From Olivibacter sp. SDN3 (lineage in GTDB: Bacteria; Bacteroidota; Bacteroidia; Sphingobacteriales; Sphingobacteriaceae), in the NCBI RefSeq assembly GCF_014334135.1, contig NZ_CP060497.1:2666001-2730000 (forward strand): a DNA stretch of 64,000 nucleotides, read 5' to 3'. The notes beneath the pieces were generated by a model that saw nothing but the letters and a program-made list of their open reading frames with translations, had not been told where the DNA came from and did no database searches. Of this stretch, positions 43,069 to 51,840 are shown piece after piece. Numbering within the stretch: the first letter of the stretch is position 1; each line of letters opens with the position of its first letter. The translations under genes and the position numbers were made by a program.

Positions 43069-45354
43069 ATGATGAGAATTAAGATTTTACTGTTAATTGT
43101 TTTGTTTCCAATGACAATGTTGGCACAAGAGCCCTCTCTGGTGAAATATGTGAAGCCCATTATAGGAACTGCAAAAATGGGACATACTTTTCCGGGTGCC
43201 ACTGTGCCTTTTGGCGCGGTGCAGTTGAGTCCTGATACTGATACTATTCCTTATGCAGTAAACGGTAAATATAATGGAGATGTGTATAAATACTGTGCTG
43301 GTTATCAGTATGATGACCCTACTATTGTTGGCTTTAGTCATACGCATTTTAGTGGGACGGGTCACTCAGATTTGGGCGATTTTTTAATCATGCCGACGGT
43401 AGGTGAATTACAGATGAATCCGGGTACGGCTGATAGTCCTGAAAGTGGTTATCGTTCTACCTATAGTCATGCCAATGAGGTTGCAGAAGCAAACTATTAT
43501 AAAGTTAAGCTTGATGAACCTGGTGTGCTAGCTGAACTCACTACCAGTACTCGTGTCGGTTTTCATCAGTATACGTTTCCCCAGTCGGAACAGTCACACA
43601 TCATTTTGGATTTGATGGCTGGGATCTATAATTATGAAGATAAAAATGTATGGACGGTAGTACGCGTTGTCAACGATACGTTAATTACCGGATATCGGCA
43701 AACAAACGGTTGGGCACGTACGCGCACGGTTTATTTCGCCATGCGCTTTTCTAAACCATTTAAGGAATATGGTACACAGAAAAATGACCCCGTGTCTGTT
43801 TACAGAGGATTTTGGGGTAAATTCAAACAGGAAGAGAATTTCCCGGATATAGCTGGGAGAGATTTGCGTATGCATTTTGATTTTGACACGGAAGAAGATG
43901 AACAGGTAAAAATCAAATTTGCGATCAGCCCTGTCAGTATGCAAGGAGCACTAGCGAATATGCAAGAAGAAATTCCTCATTGGAATTTTGAGCAGACAAA
44001 ACAGGCAGGACAAGCACTTTGGGAAAAAGAGTTGCAGCGTATTCAGATAGATGTACCTAAAGAGGAAGACAAAATTAATTTTTATACGGCTATGTATCAT
44101 GCTGCATTGATGCCTACAGTTTATATGGATGTTGATGGGCGATATAAAGGGCTGGATTATGAGGTCCATCAGGCAGAGGGATTTACAAACTATACCTCTT
44201 TTTCATTGTGGGATACCTTTCGTGCTTTTCATCCTTATCTTAACTTAATTAGTCCATCGCGCAACGCGGATATGGTCGCTTCCATGATGGAACATTATAA
44301 ACAAAGTGTATTACATATGTTGCCCGTATGGTCACACTATGCAAACGATAATTGGTGCATGAGTGGTTATCATAGTGTTTCTGTGGTGGCAGATGCGATT
44401 ATTAAAGGTAACTACCAAGGAGATGCAATGGCGGCATTGGAGGCGTGTGTAGCAACTGCAAATGCAAGAGACTATGAAGGTATTGGCTCCTATATTGATA
44501 AAGGATATATTCCTGCGGAAGTATCTGGAACTTCAGTGTCTAACACGCTGGAGTATGCATACGATGATTGGTGTATTGCCCAATTGGCACAGAAGCTTGG
44601 GCGTACCGATGTTTACGATGCTTTTATTAAACGATCGGAAAATTGGAAGAATGTGTACGACAACAGTATAGGCTTTATGCGGCCCAAAATGGAGGACGGT
44701 AGTTTTAAGAAGGAATTTGATGTGCTGGAAACACACGGTCAGGGGTTTATTGAGGGTAACTCCTGGAACTTTAGCTTATATGTACCGCACGATCCGGAAG
44801 GTATGATGCAACATATGGGAGGAAAAAAGAGATTGTCGCGTTATTTGGATTCACTGTTTAGTATGCATTTACCTGATGAATTTTTTGCAAATACCGAAGA
44901 TATTACAAGAGAAGGAATTATAGGGAATTATGTACATGGCAATGAGCCATCTCACCATGTAGCTTATCTATATAATATAACCGGCGAACCCTGGAAAACT
45001 CAAGAAAAGGTACGGATGATTTTAAAGGATCAGTATCATAACGGTGCTGATGGCTTAGGAGGAAATGATGATTGTGGGCAGATGAGCGCTTGGTATATTT
45101 TTAGTTCCTTGGGTTTCTACCCTGTTGCTCCTGCTTCTGATGAGTATTGGATAGGTAGCCCGGCTGTACAACAGGCAAAAATAACTTTGGAAAATGGTAA
45201 AAGTTTTTCAGTGAAAGCAGTTAATCAATCTGATGAGAATGTTTATGTTGAAAGGGTTGTCTTGAATGGTAAGGAAATAAAATCTTGGCGGCTAAAACAT
45301 GCGGATATCGCGGATGGCGGCGAGTTAGTGTTTCACATGCGTAAAAAACGTTAG
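43069..45354 (+). CDS. GH92 alpha-mannosidase (canonical catalytic acid)
   Basis: A 761-residue secreted enzyme (signal ends M-L-A-Q near 20) with classical GH92 motifs: P-I-I-G-T then G-H-T-F-P-G-A-T-V-P-F-G-A-V-Q-L-S-P-D-T, G-F-S-H-T-H-F-S-G-T-G, S-L-W-D-T-F-R-A, H-G-N-E-P-S-H-H with Glu626 as general acid, and G-N-D-D-C-G-Q-M-S-A-W-Y with the Asp pair (667-668) of the base region. It hydrolyses terminal alpha-mannosides with inversion, using calcium. It ends the susC-susD-GH92-BSP-GH92 locus and works beside the Gln-type GH92 on the same glycan. Confidence 0.95.
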   Translation: MMRIKILLLIVLFPMTMLAQEPSLVKYVKPIIGTAKMGHTFPGATVPFGAVQLSPDTDTIPYAVNGKYNGDVYKYCAGYQYDDPTIVGFSHTHFSGTGHSDLGDFLIMPTVGELQMNPGTADSPESGYRSTYSHANEVAEANYYKVKLDEPGVLAELTTSTRVGFHQYTFPQSEQSHIILDLMAGIYNYEDKNVWTVVRVVNDTLITGYRQTNGWARTRTVYFAMRFSKPFKEYGTQKNDPVSVYRGFWGKFKQEENFPDIAGRDLRMHFDFDTEEDEQVKIKFAISPVSMQGALANMQEEIPHWNFEQTKQAGQALWEKELQRIQIDVPKEEDKINFYTAMYHAALMPTVYMDVDGRYKGLDYEVHQAEGFTNYTSFSLWDTFRAFHPYLNLISPSRNADMVASMMEHYKQSVLHMLPVWSHYANDNWCMSGYHSVSVVADAIIKGNYQGDAMAALEACVATANARDYEGIGSYIDKGYIPAEVSGTSVSNTLEYAYDDWCIAQLAQKLGRTDVYDAFIKRSENWKNVYDNSIGFMRPKMEDGSFKKEFDVLETHGQGFIEGNSWNFSLYVPHDPEGMMQHMGGKKRLSRYLDSLFSMHLPDEFFANTEDITREGIIGNYVHGNEPSHHVAYLYNITGEPWKTQEKVRMILKDQYHNGADGLGGNDDCGQMSAWYIFSSLGFYPVAPASDEYWIGSPAVQQAKITLENGKSFSVKAVNQSDENVYVERVVLNGKEIKSWRLKHADIADGGELVFHMRKKR

Positions 45355-45372
45355 ACGCCTTTTGCTATAACC

Positions 45373-45411
45373 TGTAAAAGTAACAGGAGCAATTCCCCTG
45401 TTACTTTTACA
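45373..45411. terminator. Intrinsic terminator between convergent genes
   Basis: A perfect 15-bp stem (TGTAAAAGTAACAGG / CCTGTTACTTTTACA) with a 9-nt loop lies between the GH92 stop (45354) and the small reverse gene (45419). Confidence 0.8.
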
Positions 45412-45418
45412 TTTGTTG

Positions 45419-45673
45419 TTAAACCCCATCATCTATCTCAATTACGAGGCCTTCACTTGAATAGAAACTAAAATTATTGATAATCTCTTCTATACCGATT
45501 ATCTCTCGATCGCTAAGGGCAGTTATGGAAGCATCGTCCATTAATTCACCGGTTATAGGTTCTTTACTTGGAATAAAAACCAATTGATTTCCATCCTTCG
45601 CGCTAGCGATAAGTGTGCTAAAGCCATCTGCTAGCAGCTTTTCTAATAAGGTGAGCGTGATCGGTTCGTTCAT
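45419..45673 (-). CDS. Small acidic hypothetical protein, 84 aa
   Basis: Not recognised. An acidic soluble protein with alternating helices and strands (L-T-L-L-E-K-L-L-A-D-G-F, G-N-Q-L-V-F-I-P, L-S-D-R-E-I-I-G-I-E-E-I-I). The frame starts at an ATG and ends just before a strong terminator, which supports a real gene. No signal peptide. It lies alone between the mannan locus and glmS. Confidence 0.6.
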   Translation of the reverse strand: MNEPITLTLLEKLLADGFSTLIASAKDGNQLVFIPSKEPITGELMDDASITALSDREIIGIEEIINNFSFYSSEGLVIEIDDGV

Positions 45674-46031
45674 ATATTTGATAATTTGTCTTATCGCTTA
45701 ACAAGGGAGTGTAATAAAGTGTTTTTATTGCTAAAGCATTTTTGGATGCACTGTGGGTTCGACCTGATAAATGATAATAAGGATGTGATATTTGTGCTGA
45801 AATATTCGTTTGGGTGTGAATAAAGAAATGATAGAAAAAAAAATTTGAAAAATTTTCATCAAAATAAAAAATAAATTGTAGATTTATCAAAAAATTTATA
45901 AACTTAATCTAATCGACGTTTTTCATGTGTGAATAGTCTAAGCACAAATAGTACCCGTTGGTGGTTCTACGGGTACTTGTGCTAGACGCTAGTAGTGATT
46001 CTACCTAGTATAAGCTTGGTTATTAAAATAA
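45674..46031. other. Intergenic region with hairpin at 45941-45983
   Basis: 358 bp between the small hypothetical gene and the end of glmS. It contains an inverted repeat (AGCACAA and GTACCCGT paired with ACGGGTAC and TTGTGCT, 3-nt bulge, about 10-nt loop) without a T-run on either strand, probably the 3' end of the glmS transcript. The part nearer 45674 is AT-rich with nothing else recognisable. Confidence 0.5.
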
Positions 46032-47867
46032 TTATTCAACCGTTACAGATTTCGCGAGGTTTCTAGGTTGATCAACGTTGCAGCCTCTCATAACTGCTAT
46101 ATGATAGGAAAGTAGTTGTAAGGGGATTGTGGCTAGAAGAGGGGTGAGTGCCTCGGCACAAACGGGTATTTCGATCGTATAGTCGGCAATTTCCCTGATG
46201 ACTGTGTCGCCTGCTGTAACGATTGCTATGACTTTACCCTTTCGTGCTTTAACTTCTTGAATGTTGCTAATAATCTTCTCGTAAGAAGAATCTTTTGTTG
46301 CAATCACTACGATGGGCATTTGCTCATCAATAAGAGCTATAGGACCATGCTTCATTTCTGCCGCTGGATACCCTTCAGCATGTATGTAGGAGATCTCTTT
46401 TAATTTAAGTGCTCCTTCTAAGGCAACGGGGAAGTTAATACCCCGTCCCAGAAATAGACAATTCGTGCTGTCTTTAATTTCACCGGCAACGTGCTGAATA
46501 AACAGATCATTTTCTAGACACGTAGTAATTAATTTCGGGGTTTCTTGTAATTCCGTCAATAGTGATGTAATTTTAGATAGGGGTAAAGTCCCACGTTTTT
46601 TTGCAAAAAACAAAGCAAGGAGCGTTAATGCTGTCACTTGAGCAGTAAAGGCTTTAGTTGACGCTACGCCGATTTCAGGGCCGGCATGTGTGTACATCCC
46701 AGCATGAGAAAGTCGTGGGATAGAAGCGCCCACAACATTGCAGATGCCTAGTATTGTAGCCCCTGCTTCTTTTGCTAATTCTATCGCAGCCATGGTATCT
46801 GCTGTTTCTCCAGACTGAGAAATAGCTAACACAATATCTTCCTCATGTATTATTGGATTTCTATACCTGAATTCGGAAGCGTATTCAACTTCTACCGGAA
46901 TACGGGCATATTCTTCAATAAGATATTCTCCAACTAGGCCAGCGTGCCATGAAGTGCCACAAGACACAATGATGATGCGCTTTGCCTGAGAAAGTTTAGA
47001 GGCGTACTCGCTCAGCCCTCCAAGGTTTATTCCAGCATCTTCTGCATGGATGCGGCCTCTCAGACAATTGGCAATGGAACGGGGCTGTTCATAAATTTCT
47101 TTCAGCATGAAGTGTTCATACCCCCCTTTTTCTAGTGCTTCTAATTCAAGCTCTAACTCTTGTATATAAGGCGTAAGCTCAATGTTTGCTAAATCCCTGA
47201 TTTCCATCTGTTCACGACTGAGATAAACCAGCACATTATCTTCGGGGTAATAGACTTGCTTAGTATATTCGACAATTGGGGAAGCATCTGAGGCAACAAA
47301 ATATTCGTTATTGCCAATGCCTATTACCATTGGACTGCCCTTTCTTGCCGCAATTAGTAAATCAGGTTCGTCCTTACACAAGATCACAATGGCGAAAGCT
47401 CCGGTGACTTGTGAAAGGGCAACTCTTACTGCCTCTCGTAGATCCGTGGCACCCTCCAATTGAATTTGCTCTACTAATTTGATTAATACTTCTGTATCTG
47501 TATCACTTGTAAAGGTATGCCCCTTTTTACTCAACATCTCCTTGATGGCTGCGTAATTTTCAATGATTCCATTATGAACAATAGATAAACTTTGGTTACC
47601 TGAAAGGTGGGGGTGCGCATTTTGATCGCTAGGAATGCCATGTGTGGCCCAGCGTGTGTGACCCATTCCTAGTGTCCCATTTTTGTTTGCACTAGTAGCG
47701 AAACTTTCCAGCTCGGATACTTTGCCTGTCTTTTTATAAATACTCATTTTACCGTTCATAAGTGCCACTCCAGCGCTGTCATATCCACGGTATTCTAGTC
47801 TTTTAAGGCCTTTAATGATAATTTCCCAAGCATTCTGATGTCCTATATAACCCACTATTCCGCACAT
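46032..47867 (-). CDS. glmS: Glutamine-fructose-6-phosphate aminotransferase (isomerizing)
   Basis: Start is the ATG at 47867 because the mature N-terminus M-C-G-I-V-G-Y-I-G requires Cys2, the nucleophile of the glutaminase domain; an upstream frame to 47945 is non-native. The 611-residue protein has the class II amidotransferase domain (1-220; R-L-E-Y-R-G-Y-D-S-A-G, G-H-T-R-W-A-T-H-G, H-N-G-I-I-E-N) and two SIS domains (about 285-420 and 455-600; S-C-G-T-S-W-H-A-G, S-Q-S-G-E-T-A-D-T, terminal N-L-A-K-S-V-T-V-E). It makes glucosamine-6-phosphate for peptidoglycan and surface glycans. Several inverted repeats lie in its leader. Confidence 0.98.
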   Translation of the reverse strand: MCGIVGYIGHQNAWEIIIKGLKRLEYRGYDSAGVALMNGKMSIYKKTGKVSELESFATSANKNGTLGMGHTRWATHGIPSDQNAHPHLSGNQSLSIVHNGIIENYAAIKEMLSKKGHTFTSDTDTEVLIKLVEQIQLEGATDLREAVRVALSQVTGAFAIVILCKDEPDLLIAARKGSPMVIGIGNNEYFVASDASPIVEYTKQVYYPEDNVLVYLSREQMEIRDLANIELTPYIQELELELEALEKGGYEHFMLKEIYEQPRSIANCLRGRIHAEDAGINLGGLSEYASKLSQAKRIIIVSCGTSWHAGLVGEYLIEEYARIPVEVEYASEFRYRNPIIHEEDIVLAISQSGETADTMAAIELAKEAGATILGICNVVGASIPRLSHAGMYTHAGPEIGVASTKAFTAQVTALTLLALFFAKKRGTLPLSKITSLLTELQETPKLITTCLENDLFIQHVAGEIKDSTNCLFLGRGINFPVALEGALKLKEISYIHAEGYPAAEMKHGPIALIDEQMPIVVIATKDSSYEKIISNIQEVKARKGKVIAIVTAGDTVIREIADYTIEIPVCAEALTPLLATIPLQLLSYHIAVMRGCNVDQPRNLAKSVTVE

Positions 47868-47904
47868 AAAATTCGTCTTTTTATAAAAATGATTACTTCT
47901 GATC

Positions 47905-47972
47905 TTAGCGCGAGCTAAATTAGAACAAATAAAAGATTTACGCAACCGATTGCGTAGCTTTATTTAAAGCTA
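47905..47972. promoter_or_regulatory. Cluster of three inverted repeats in the glmS leader
   Basis: TTAGC-GCGA-GCTAA (47905-47918), TACGCAA-CCGA-TTGCGTA (47939-47956) and TAGCTTTA-TT-TAAAGCTA (47955-47972, sharing TA with the previous one). They lie 38-105 nt upstream of the glmS ATG and could be operators or leader-RNA hairpins. Confidence 0.45.
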
Positions 47973-48056
47973 TTGGGCTTCTTTCGCAATAAATTTAATA
48001 TGCCCCGGGGGTATACGCTTTGTAGGAGCCTCTTTTTTGGACAGAAAAGCCATAAT

Positions 48057-48096
48057 GAAAAAAAGGGCGCAGATTATTATATCTACGCCCTTTTTT
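48057..48096 (-). terminator. Intrinsic terminator of the sugar transferase gene
   Basis: A stem (AAAAGGGCG-C-AGAT with ATCT-A-CGCCCTTTT) with a TATTAT loop; on the reverse strand a T-run (A-run 48058-48064) follows. It lies 28 bp after the stop at 48125. Confidence 0.75.
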
Positions 48097-48124
48097 CTGT
48101 AACGAGGTCCACGAGGTTGATGAT

Positions 48125-48880
48125 CTATTTTCCTTTCCCCTGTACCATTACTTTAACGGTTTTTAAAATAATGCTCATATCTGAGAAAAAATTTATGCCG
48201 TGTAAATATTGTAAATCTAAAAGCATCCGCTCACACATTTCATCCACCGTTTGTGCATAACCGAAATTCACCTGTCCAATAGAGGTAATACCTGGTTTAA
48301 CCGTTAAAAGATTTTTATAGTTGGGTGCTTTAGCAACGATCTGCTCAATGAAGTGAGCGCGTTCCGGCCGAGGGCCAACAACAGCCATATCTCCCTTAAG
48401 CACGTTCCAAAATTGTGGCAGCTCATCTAATCGGGTTTTACGCATAAACTTACCCCAGGGAGTAATACGAGGATCTTCGTCAGAGGCCAATTGCGGACCT
48501 GTCTGCTCGGCATCCACTCTCATGCTCCGAAATTTATAAATATAAAATGGCTTCTCATGAAGACCGATTCTTTCTTGCTTGTAAAATACTGGTCCCCTAG
48601 ATGTTAGTTTTGTTATGCAAGCTAACAATAAAAAAATAGGAAGCCCAATTAACATTACCGTTAACGCGAAGATAACGTCAAAACATCTTTTGAAGAACCT
48701 GGTGCTTAAATCTACTGCCTCACCTCTATTGATAAGTATTAGTGGAAAATCAGCGTAGTGAGCAAAATTATGCTCAATTAGGCTTGAAAAAGAGGTCTTA
48801 AGCATCACATTGGGAACAACTATTGTTTGTTCACTCATGCCTGAAGCGGACATTTCCTGTATTTGCGAATCTCTTAACAT
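48125..48880 (-). CDS. Sugar-1-phosphate transferase (monotopic phosphoglycosyl transferase)
   Basis: A 251-residue bacterial sugar transferase: about 55 residues of unassigned N-terminus, one membrane segment (about 68-90, V-I-F-A-L-T-V-M-L-I-G-L-P-I-F-L-L-L), then F-Y-I-Y-K-F-R-S-M-R-V-D-A-E, T-R-L-D-E-L-P-Q-F-W-N-V-L-K-G-D-M and V-G-P-R-P-E, the catalytic core with the Asp-Glu dyad. It moves a sugar-1-phosphate from an NDP-sugar to undecaprenyl phosphate to start a repeat unit. It lacks the multi-helix N-terminal half of WcaJ-type enzymes. It is separated by 244 bp from the end of the exopolysaccharide operon but runs the same way. Start could be the ATG at 48838. Confidence 0.93.
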   Translation of the reverse strand: MLRDSQIQEMSASGMSEQTIVVPNVMLKTSFSSLIEHNFAHYADFPLILINRGEAVDLSTRFFKRCFDVIFALTVMLIGLPIFLLLACITKLTSRGPVFYKQERIGLHEKPFYIYKFRSMRVDAEQTGPQLASDEDPRITPWGKFMRKTRLDELPQFWNVLKGDMAVVGPRPERAHFIEQIVAKAPNYKNLLTVKPGITSIGQVNFGYAQTVDEMCERMLLDLQYLHGINFFSDMSIILKTVKVMVQGKGK

Positions 48881-49124
48881 ATTTCTTTTTGAATTCTTTT
48901 GTTCTATACGTAAATGAAAAATATACGTTAATAATTTTTTCCTAATGCAATGTGAACAATAATGCTGCTCAACGTTGATTGTTATTCATTAAAAGCCAAG
49001 AAATATGCCAAGTACTTAAAATAGCGAATAGGATGTTCCTGAAGGCTATTGCGCTTTTTTTTAACTTATTTTTGGTTAGTATTGTGGGGAAATTATTCCA
49101 CATTTAGGGTAGGCAAATGTTGCA

Positions 49125-50048
49125 TCATGACCTATGTTTTTGCCAATATGCCTTATGCATAGACAACCACTTGTTCCAAGTTATAGGCCACTTTTTATAA
49201 TACATACCCAGTTTATACCCCAGCCACTTAGCTCCGATGGAAAAGATGGATTTAGGTAGAACAAAGATATTATGTTTTAAAACATATGCCAGCTCAGATT
49301 TTACATATTTAAACCCTTCACTATCTGCATGACCAAAATGATCAAAAATCCAAGCATTGGTACGATGAAATACACCGATATCAAAATATCGCCTAAATTC
49401 TTCGCCAACGGTATAATCATGCGAATGATAGACCGCCGCTTCTGCAACATACGCCAGTTTCCATCCGTTTAACAGTATCCTGCCGGCGGCAATAACGTCT
49501 TCACCTAAAATTGTTCCCGAAGGAAATCCGCCCGCTTGCTCAAAAGCTTCCTTGCTGTAGGCAGCAAAGGAGTTGGAGCAAGAGGCCGTTCTGATACCAT
49601 ATTGAGATGCGTTATCCATGCTTCTAATTTGGGATATAGAAGGGTAATTAAAAAGCCTGGCATGTGCTTCCAATGTTTTAGCCCCTTTGTGCGGAAGCTG
49701 TCTGCCATAGGCCACCCCAATGGTAGAGTCGTTGATAAAAGCCTGCACCAGTTTTTCCAGGGCATACTGATCGGCAAGTATGGCGTCTTGCGTTAAAAAA
49801 ATATAGATATCCGCATCAGGGAATTTGTTGATCACCAATTGACGCGTTCCCCCATGATCGAAGTCTTTCTTATCTATAGTCAAAACCTCAAAACCTGTAA
49901 GCTCTTTTGAAGAAAGCGTGCCATCGGTAGATCCAGAATCTACTAACACTTTTTTTGTCGGTTTCAAGCTTTGGCGATTAAGGGCAGCTAAAACCGCTGT
50001 CCAAACGGCTCCCGCATTTAACGTGGGGATATAAACAATAGTTCTCAT
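49125..50048 (-). CDS. Glycosyltransferase family 2 (rhamnosyltransferase-like)
   Basis: A 307-residue GT-A enzyme: V-Y-I-P-T-L-N-A-G at 4-12, V-D-S-G-S-T-D-G-T near 38, the T-Q-D-A-I-L metal-binding region (about 86), E-D-V-I-A-A-G (about 184) and H-S-H-D-Y-T-V-G-E-E-F-R-R near 208, the pattern of WbbL-like rhamnosyltransferases. It adds a sugar to lipid-linked repeat units in the cytoplasm. Last gene of the exopolysaccharide operon, 7 nt after the beta-helix gene. Confidence 0.9.
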   Translation of the reverse strand: MRTIVYIPTLNAGAVWTAVLAALNRQSLKPTKKVLVDSGSTDGTLSSKELTGFEVLTIDKKDFDHGGTRQLVINKFPDADIYIFLTQDAILADQYALEKLVQAFINDSTIGVAYGRQLPHKGAKTLEAHARLFNYPSISQIRSMDNASQYGIRTASCSNSFAAYSKEAFEQAGGFPSGTILGEDVIAAGRILLNGWKLAYVAEAAVYHSHDYTVGEEFRRYFDIGVFHRTNAWIFDHFGHADSEGFKYVKSELAYVLKHNIFVLPKSIFSIGAKWLGYKLGMYYKKWPITWNKWLSMHKAYWQKHRS

Positions 50049-50055
50049 ATGCTAA

Positions 50056-51819
50056 TTAATCCTCCTGAATGACAACTTTGCCATAATCCGGATAACCACT
50101 GATTATTTTTTCGTTTGAAATAATTGCTGTACCAGTTCCTTCAAGACGAATGGAGTTGTCGGATTTACCTGCTTTATGTGTGTTGTTTTTCAGCTGGAGG
50201 TTATTGGGGTTCAAACTTACCAACGTGCGGCTTGTTTGTGCTCCGGGTAATGAGGTAAGCTTGTTTTTGTAGATCTTCAAATCTGCAGCACCTTCATCAA
50301 AAATACAAGCGTTGGCTGCTTGTATGTCATTTTCGGTAACAACAACTCTTTTTGCCGTTTTCCTGATATTGACACCATAAGATCGTGTGCTGGAAATATG
50401 ATTTTTTTTGATGGTTGCACTGTTAACATTGACAATTAATAAGGCATCACGCGGTGTATCGTTTTGGATAGTGTTGTTTTCCAATACAATATTTCCTGCC
50501 ATATTAAAGTTTAAAGTTGCTTTTTTGACTTGGTTGTCATATAACAACAAGCTGTCAATGTGTATCCCGTTAGGTAACAGAAGAGTACGCAGGATGTTTT
50601 GTCTCAATAGCAGTTTTTTGCCCTTTACATTGGATAAAGCCGTTAATGCATCAAATTGGTTGTCTAAGAGTTTTATATCGTTAAAAGCATCCACAATTTC
50701 TATTTTGTTGTCCGAACGATTGCCTTCAGCAGCTATCTCATCACATTTTTCGAAATACAATGCGGGTCGATTAGATGATGTCGAGCGATTGTTGACGACC
50801 GCTACTTTACTTATATTGATTAGCGTAGCGATACCTGACCCATCGGGTGTAGGTGTTCCTTTCACGTATCCGTTATTGGAACTTCTATTTCCCTTGATCA
50901 AACAATGTATTGCCAGTGGTGGTTGGGCTGAACGATTGTTTATATCAATCGCATCGGCGGCATTGTGATCCATTACATTGTTTACAATGGTGAAGTTTTT
51001 TTCGATTCCGGTATTGCCGAAACCGATTTGTATGGCACTCATACCATTGTTTAGGATATGGTTATCGCTGATGGTGGCATCTGAACTGCCATGTAGAAAC
51101 ACACCGTTTTCTCCATTTTCAGACAATCTGTTTTGAGCGATCAACACATTTGAGCAAGACAATAGGCGGATCGCTGTACCAGGTTGATAATAAATAGCGG
51201 ACTCCCTTGCTGTGCCATAGTTGCGAACAACAGACCCGCTAACCTCGATTCCTTTACAGTCGTAGAACAGCATTCCAGGGAAAGACCGTTTTTTGGAACT
51301 GCCCGTCATCATACTATTTTTTACCGTTATATTACTGCTTCGATAAACGTAAATGGCTTCATTCCGTGTTTCTGCGCGGAAATCTAAAGTGATATGATGT
51401 ACATCTCTTCCAAAGAACAAAGGGTTGGAAGAGTTTTGTTTCTCAAGCGAAAAGAGCTGGGTATCTGCCGGTAAATATTGACGGAGAAGGCCAATGCTTC
51501 TGATATGAATATTTGATCTTAAAACGAGGGTTTTAACTTTGTATTTTCCAGAAGGGATGAGAACGGTATCACCGCTAAGGGCATCGTTAATGGCTGCCTG
51601 AATTTGCTTTGTGTCGTCAGAAATCCCATCGCCTATTGCTTGGTAATCATGTACATTGAGAGTGCGGTTTGTTACGCTAACAGGTGGCTGCTGTTGTGCC
51701 GAGGTGTCAGCATCTTTTTTCGAGTTGGATAATTGGCATGCATTTAACAGCAATAAAAAACAACAACAATAGCAGTTGAAAAGCTTATATGGGAGGTATA
51801 TGTTATAGCGGTGTGGCAT
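50056..51819 (-). CDS. Right-handed parallel beta-helix lipoprotein
   Basis: A 587-residue exported lipoprotein (L-L-L-L-N-A-C lipobox near 28). A pectate-lyase-3-type start (N-V-H-D-Y-Q-A-I-G-D-G-I-S-D-D-T-K-Q-I-Q-A-A-I, about 54-77) is followed by many beta-helix coils, each with N/D-rich turns (I-A-Q-N-R-L-S-E-N-G-E-N-G-V, I-S-D-N-H-I-L-N-N-G, I-K-K-N-H-I-S). It probably binds or cleaves the polysaccharide made by this operon, like lyases and epimerases in other EPS clusters. Catalytic residues are not identifiable. It sits between two glycosyltransferase genes in the operon. Confidence 0.88.
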   Translation of the reverse strand: MPHRYNIYLPYKLFNCYCCCFLLLLNACQLSNSKKDADTSAQQQPPVSVTNRTLNVHDYQAIGDGISDDTKQIQAAINDALSGDTVLIPSGKYKVKTLVLRSNIHIRSIGLLRQYLPADTQLFSLEKQNSSNPLFFGRDVHHITLDFRAETRNEAIYVYRSSNITVKNSMMTGSSKKRSFPGMLFYDCKGIEVSGSVVRNYGTARESAIYYQPGTAIRLLSCSNVLIAQNRLSENGENGVFLHGSSDATISDNHILNNGMSAIQIGFGNTGIEKNFTIVNNVMDHNAADAIDINNRSAQPPLAIHCLIKGNRSSNNGYVKGTPTPDGSGIATLINISKVAVVNNRSTSSNRPALYFEKCDEIAAEGNRSDNKIEIVDAFNDIKLLDNQFDALTALSNVKGKKLLLRQNILRTLLLPNGIHIDSLLLYDNQVKKATLNFNMAGNIVLENNTIQNDTPRDALLIVNVNSATIKKNHISSTRSYGVNIRKTAKRVVVTENDIQAANACIFDEGAADLKIYKNKLTSLPGAQTSRTLVSLNPNNLQLKNNTHKAGKSDNSIRLEGTGTAIISNEKIISGYPDYGKVVIQED

Positions 51820-51840
51820 GGTGACAGCTAATTAGATGAG

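Noticed and set aside
47868-47945. N-terminal extension of glmS
   Set aside because: GlmS needs Cys2 as N-terminal nucleophile, so the ATG at 47867 must be the start.
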